Part shown: one piece after another, positions 14,958-18,481 of the stretch
How positions within the stretch are numbered: the stretch's first letter is position 1
Layout of the letters: each line of letters opens with the position of its first letter
Assembly: GCA_964638815.1 (NCBI GenBank)
Contig: CAZXBB010000325.1
Coordinates: 1 to 18,481 of the forward strand
Reading direction: 5' to 3'
Source of the DNA: CAZXBB01 sp964638815
GTDB lineage: Bacteria > Planctomycetota > Phycisphaerae > Phycisphaerales > SM1A02
Length of the DNA: 18,481 nucleotides
Position numbers and translations under genes: made by a program
The notes under the pieces: model-generated
Seen by the model: the letters and a program-made list of their open reading frames with translations, nothing else
Databases searched by the model: none
What the model was told of the DNA's origin: nothing

Positions 14958-16347
14958 AACGCTGAAGCGATGGCTCGCGCCGTACGCGTCACTGAAGCTC
15001 ACGGTGGTGTTGCTGGCGATGGCCACGTTCCTCGTGTTCGCGGGCACCGTCGCCCAGGTCGACCAGGGCATCTGGACGGTCGTCGACGAGTACTTCAGGT
15101 GCGCGTTCACGCGCATCGAGCTTCGCATCTTCTTCCCGCGTGACTGGGACGTGCCGGGGGCGTTCTGGTTCCCGGGCGGCTGGCTGATCGGCGGTGTGCT
15201 GTTCGTCAACGTCCTGTGCGCGCACCTCGTCCGGTTCAGGATCCGCGCCGCGGGCGGGCGGCTCGTCCTCGGCACCGCCGTGATCGCGGCAGGCTGCCTG
15301 CTCACCTACCTCATCATCATCGGCGTCTTCAACCAGGACATCGCCGCCACCGAGAGCGCCGCGTTCTGGCGCGTGCTGCTCCGCCTCGCGAAGGGCGGCG
15401 GCGCCGCGCTCGTCATGATGATCGGCTGCCAGCTCCTCTTCGGGAACCGGGGCGGCATCGTGCTGCTGCACAGCGGGATCATCCTGCTGCTGATCTCCGA
15501 GTTCATCACCGGAACATCCGCCGTCGAAGGCCGGATGCGGATCAACGCGGGCGAGGCCGTGAACTTCGTCGAGCACATGAACGCCTCCGAGCTCGCCTTC
15601 ATCGACCGCGGCGATCCCGAGACCGACACCGTCACGGTGATCCCGGAGGTGAAGCTCGTTCCGGGCGCGAGCATCCGGGACGAGCGTCTCCCGGTGGACG
15701 TCGAGGTCGTGGACTTCCAGCCCCACTCCCAGGCGCTCGACGCGGCGCGGGTGGGACCGGACGTCGTGAACCCCGCCACGGCCGGCTCCGGTCAATTCGC
15801 GATCACGGTCGAGCAGCCGGAGACGAGCGGCACCGACGCCGCCCAGACGATCGACATTCCGGCGGTGTACGTCGCACTGCGCGAGAAGGGCTCCGGCCGG
15901 GATCTCGGCACGTACCTTGCCACGCCGTGGCTGAACGGGACGTCGCTCGAGCGGCAGACGATCAGCGCCGGCGGGCGGCAGTACGACATCACGCTGCGTT
16001 TCGCGCGATCCTACAAGCCCTATCACATCGAGCTCCTCGAGTTCCGACACGACAAGTACATCGGGACCGAGAAGCCCAAGAACTTCTCCTCGCTCGTCCA
16101 CCTCGTGGACAAATCGACCGGCATCGACCGCACCGTCAAGATCTGGATGAACAACCCGTTGCGGTACGCGGGCGAGACGTTCTACCAGTCGTCGTTCGAA
16201 CCGGGGAAGAACCTCACGATTCTCCAGGTGGTGCGCAACGACGGGTGGATGATCCCCTATCTCTCCTGCATGTTCGTGGGATTCGGGATGACGCTCCACA
16301 TGGGTTCGAAACTGATCGCGTTCCTGCGCCGGAGGGTCGTGTCATGA
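14950..16347 (+). CDS. resB: Cytochrome c biogenesis protein ResB/Ccs1 (system II)
   Basis: Integral membrane subunit of the system II heme lyase, which together with CcsA delivers heme and ligates it to apocytochromes on the outer face of the membrane. The protein has 465 residues. Helices lie at about 13-36 (SLKLTVVLLAMATFLVFAGT, the typical ResB N-terminal signature), about 76-97, about 101-123 and about 160-185. A large periplasmic domain containing VNFVEHMN follows, and a last helix with MTLHMGSKL sits near the C-terminus. ATG 14950 overlaps the upstream lipoprotein gene by eight bases and its own stop overlaps the CcsA start (ATGA), so the three genes look translationally coupled. The presence of system II fits the abundance of c-type cytochromes here. 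Confidence 0.92.
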   Translation: MPETLKRWLAPYASLKLTVVLLAMATFLVFAGTVAQVDQGIWTVVDEYFRCAFTRIELRIFFPRDWDVPGAFWFPGGWLIGGVLFVNVLCAHLVRFRIRAAGGRLVLGTAVIAAGCLLTYLIIIGVFNQDIAATESAAFWRVLLRLAKGGGAALVMMIGCQLLFGNRGGIVLLHSGIILLLISEFITGTSAVEGRMRINAGEAVNFVEHMNASELAFIDRGDPETDTVTVIPEVKLVPGASIRDERLPVDVEVVDFQPHSQALDAARVGPDVVNPATAGSGQFAITVEQPETSGTDAAQTIDIPAVYVALREKGSGRDLGTYLATPWLNGTSLERQTISAGGRQYDITLRFARSYKPYHIELLEFRHDKYIGTEKPKNFSSLVHLVDKSTGIDRTVKIWMNNPLRYAGETFYQSSFEPGKNLTILQVVRNDGWMIPYLSCMFVGFGMTLHMGSKLIAFLRRRVVS

Positions 16348-18083
16348 AGAGCATCGTCCGCCTGATGCCGATCCTCGTCGTCCTGCTCTCGGCGGGCTGG
16401 CTCGCGAGCAGCGCCGTGCCGCCGAAGGATCCCGAGGGAGCGTTCGCCGTGAACGCGTTCGGCCGGCTGCCCGTGGTCTACCAGGGGCGCGTCAAGCCGT
16501 TCGACACGCTGGCCCGCAACACGCTCGTCGTGCTCTCGGACCGGCAGCACTGGGTGGACGAAGCCGGGAACCGCCGCCCCGCCATGGAGTGGCTGCTCGA
16601 CGTCATGGCGAACACGCATCGCGCCAGGCATCACAAGGTCTTCCGCATCCATAGCCTCGATCTCCAGACGCAGCTCGGCCTCGAGCGGCGCAAGGGCTAC
16701 CGCTACGCGCTCGATGAGTTCGAGTCGAAGCTGCCCGAGGTCGAGATGCAGGCGGTGCGGGCGGGCCGCCTCGAGCCGGAGGAGCGCGACGTCTACGACG
16801 GCAAGGTGCTGGAGTTCGCCCACAAGGTGAACCTCTACCGCCTGATGGGCGAGACGCACGCCATCCCCGACGTCGAGGGCGGCGGGCTGAACGTGGCGAT
16901 GCAGCGTCTTCAGATGATCGAGCGATTCTCGGTGCCCCACGCGATCCCGCCGCGCGGCGCCGAAGAGGAGTGGACGCCCATGCTCCGCGCCGTGCTCACG
17001 GGCGCGATGACGGGCGATCCCCACCCCGCGATCCCGGCGCTCGCGGGCATGCTCGTCTCCTGGGGCCGCGACGACACCGCCGGCTTCAACCAGCATCTCG
17101 CCCAGTACGAGGAGTATCTCCGCGCCCACCCGGTGCCGGGGGCGCCGAAGCTCGAGCTCGAGGCCGGGTTCAACAACCTGGCGCCGTTCTACCGCTGCTC
17201 GGTCCTGTACGTCCTCGGGTTCCTGCTCGCGTGCTTCGCCTGGCTCGGCTGGACGGAGAACTTCCGTCGCATCGCGTTCTGGATGCTCCTGATGACGTTC
17301 GTCGCGCACACGGCGGCCATCGCCGCGCGCGTTTACATCTCGGGCTATCCGCCGATCACCAACCTCTACGGGACGGCTGTCTTCATCGGCTGGGGATGCG
17401 TGCTGCTCGGGCTCGGGCTCGAGTCGGTCTACAAGCTGGGCGTCGGCAACCTGCTCTCCGCGATGGTCGGCTTCATCACGCTGCTCATCGCGCACTTCCT
17501 CGCCGGGGACGGCGACACGCTCGAGATGATGCAGGCGGTGCTCGACACGAAGTTCTGGCTGGCGACGCACGTCATCATCATCAACTTCGGCTACTCGGCG
17601 ACGTTCCTCGCCGGCGCGCTGGCCGTCGTCTACATCCTGCGCGGCGTTCTCACGAAGACCCTCGACGCCGGGACCGACAAGGCGCTCGGGCGGATGATGT
17701 ACGGGATCCTCAGCTTCGCCCTGCTGCTGAGCTTCCTCGGCACGGTCCTCGGCGGCCTGTGGGCGGACGACTCGTGGGGCCGCTTCTGGGGCTGGGACCC
17801 GAAGGAGAACGGCGCGCTCATGATTGTTCTCTGGAACGCGCTCATCCTGCACGCGCGGTGGGGCGGCATGATCAGGAGCCGCGGCATCGCCGTGCTCAGC
17901 ATCTTCGGCAGCGTCGTGACCGCCTGGTCGTGGTTCGGCGTGAACCAGCTCGGCGTGGGCCTGCATTCGTACGGCTTCACCGAGTCGGTGGCGTTCTGGC
18001 TGATCGCCTTCGTGGCAAGCCAGCTCGCGATCATGGCGCTCGGGCTCGTCCCGCGTCGGCTGTGGCGCAGCCGGACGGGCTGA
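16344..18083 (+). CDS. ccsA: Cytochrome c biogenesis protein CcsA/ResC with long N-terminal extension
   Basis: Heme-handling subunit of the system II heme lyase, 579 residues. The C-terminal half is a classic CcsA core with about eight helices and the tryptophan-rich heme-binding motif WGRFWGWDPKENGALM (around residues 477-492). Conserved histidines occur in FVAHTAAI (~322), LATHVIII (~409) and GLHSYGF (~541). The first 285 residues hold a signal-anchor helix (about 7-25) and a soluble, presumably periplasmic, region beginning VNAFGRLPVVYQGRVKPFDTLARN. That region is absent from short CcsA proteins but known in extended CcsA homologues of several phyla. The start ATG 16344 overlaps the ResB stop, with GGAGGG nearby as ribosome binding site. 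No CcdA or ResA thiol-reduction gene is visible in the window. Confidence 0.93.
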   Translation: MKSIVRLMPILVVLLSAGWLASSAVPPKDPEGAFAVNAFGRLPVVYQGRVKPFDTLARNTLVVLSDRQHWVDEAGNRRPAMEWLLDVMANTHRARHHKVFRIHSLDLQTQLGLERRKGYRYALDEFESKLPEVEMQAVRAGRLEPEERDVYDGKVLEFAHKVNLYRLMGETHAIPDVEGGGLNVAMQRLQMIERFSVPHAIPPRGAEEEWTPMLRAVLTGAMTGDPHPAIPALAGMLVSWGRDDTAGFNQHLAQYEEYLRAHPVPGAPKLELEAGFNNLAPFYRCSVLYVLGFLLACFAWLGWTENFRRIAFWMLLMTFVAHTAAIAARVYISGYPPITNLYGTAVFIGWGCVLLGLGLESVYKLGVGNLLSAMVGFITLLIAHFLAGDGDTLEMMQAVLDTKFWLATHVIIINFGYSATFLAGALAVVYILRGVLTKTLDAGTDKALGRMMYGILSFALLLSFLGTVLGGLWADDSWGRFWGWDPKENGALMIVLWNALILHARWGGMIRSRGIAVLSIFGSVVTAWSWFGVNQLGVGLHSYGFTESVAFWLIAFVASQLAIMALGLVPRRLWRSRTG

Positions 18084-18115
18084 CGGGGCGTTGCGGCCGG
18101 GCGACGCGCACGGCC

Positions 18116-18292
18116 GCGCACGCGCACGCGCCCGCGCCCGCGCACGCGCCCGCGCACACGCACACGCACACGCACACGCACGCGCCCGCGCACACGCACG
18201 CGCCCGCGCACGCGCCCGCGGCCGCGACCGCGTCCGCGCACGCGCCCGCGTACACGCACGCGCCCGCGCACGCGCCCGCGCACGCGCACACG
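18116..18292. repeat. Degenerate hexanucleotide simple repeat (CGCACG/CGCCCG)
   Basis: About 177 bases of near-tandem six-base units alternate CGCACG and CGCCCG with variants. A perfect alternating pyrimidine-purine run (18151-18185) could adopt left-handed Z-DNA. The tract begins some 33 bases after the ccsA stop. Arg-Val-Arg-Gly open frames across it are artefacts of the repeat. Slippage should make its length vary between strains. Confidence 0.9.
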
Positions 18293-18314
18293 ATCCGGAC
18301 GGCGTCACGCTCCG

Positions 18315-18351
18315 GTGTGCCCCGGTCTTTGGCTCGGCAAAGGCCGGGTGG
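18315..18351 (+). repeat. Hairpin repeat element, copy 3
   Basis: Over 18311-18351 this copy matches 46-86 with two differences only (C to T and G to A). The two changed bases pair with each other in the predicted stem, giving CTTTG (18327-18331) with CAAAG (18338-18342) around the same GCTCGG loop. It lies outside coding DNA, as do the other copies. Confidence 0.8.
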
Positions 18352-18436
18352 CGTGGGCCGACTGAACGACGCTCCGATTCACCCGCCGCGTCCCGTCTGG
18401 ACGTGCTCGTGTCTCTCGTACCGCCATCCGTGTGCG

Positions 18437-18481
<45 letters not shown>

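Noticed and set aside
16257..18308. Minus-strand open frame across ccsA and the hexamer repeat
   Set aside because: Its N-terminus is pure Arg-Ala repeat from the simple sequence and the rest is antisense to a clear CcsA.

Overview
The window is high-GC bacterial DNA built around multiheme c-type cytochromes. The best lineage clue is the C-terminal tail of the 260-residue cytochrome at 2890-3672: two calcium-loop (dockerin-like) repeats ending in a GxWGPC signature, a style I associate with planctomycetes of the Phycisphaerae type. System II cytochrome c maturation genes fit that placement. The assignment is inference, not proof.

Layout. Positions 1-298 hold repeats: BIME-like copies of a hairpin element and a tandem GATCGCGT array. 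Positions 299-5174 are on the minus strand. In transcription order they carry a six-heme NapC/NirT-family membrane cytochrome (ImcH-like), a four-heme cytochrome with a dockerin-like tail, a 155-residue protein of unknown function with lower GC, and an NAD-type malic enzyme preceded by a strong nested stem-loop. From 5289 a tight plus-strand operon runs divergently. It encodes two tandem paralogues that fuse eleven c-hemes to a cytochrome-b561/FdnI-type membrane domain (CbcL-like), a 15-heme putative lipoprotein cytochrome, and a thioredoxin-fold/TPR protein that has no cysteine at all. A second 15-heme paralogue lies convergently on the minus strand (12267-13661). Divergent from it is a three-gene overlapping operon: a lipoprotein with an internal duplication, ResB/Ccs1, and an N-terminally extended CcsA/ResC. 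The right end (18084-18481) holds hexanucleotide simple repeats and a further copy of the left-end hairpin element.

How it fits together. I count 62 heme-c attachment motifs in six proteins: 56 CXXCH plus six CX3CH or CX4CH variants. Three proteins are candidate inner-membrane quinol-to-periplasm gateways (one ImcH-like, two CbcL-like). Two 15-heme proteins and the small tetraheme protein could carry electrons onward, and the Ccs operon would attach the hemes. In Geobacter, ImcH and CbcL are alternative quinol oxidases feeding extracellular respiration at different redox potentials. A locus that combines both types with large electron-carrier cytochromes in a planctomycete-like organism is therefore a plausible, possibly undescribed, extracellular or periplasmic electron-transfer system. 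No terminal reductase, outer-membrane porin or CcdA/ResA-type thiol reductase is visible here, so the final acceptor is unknown.
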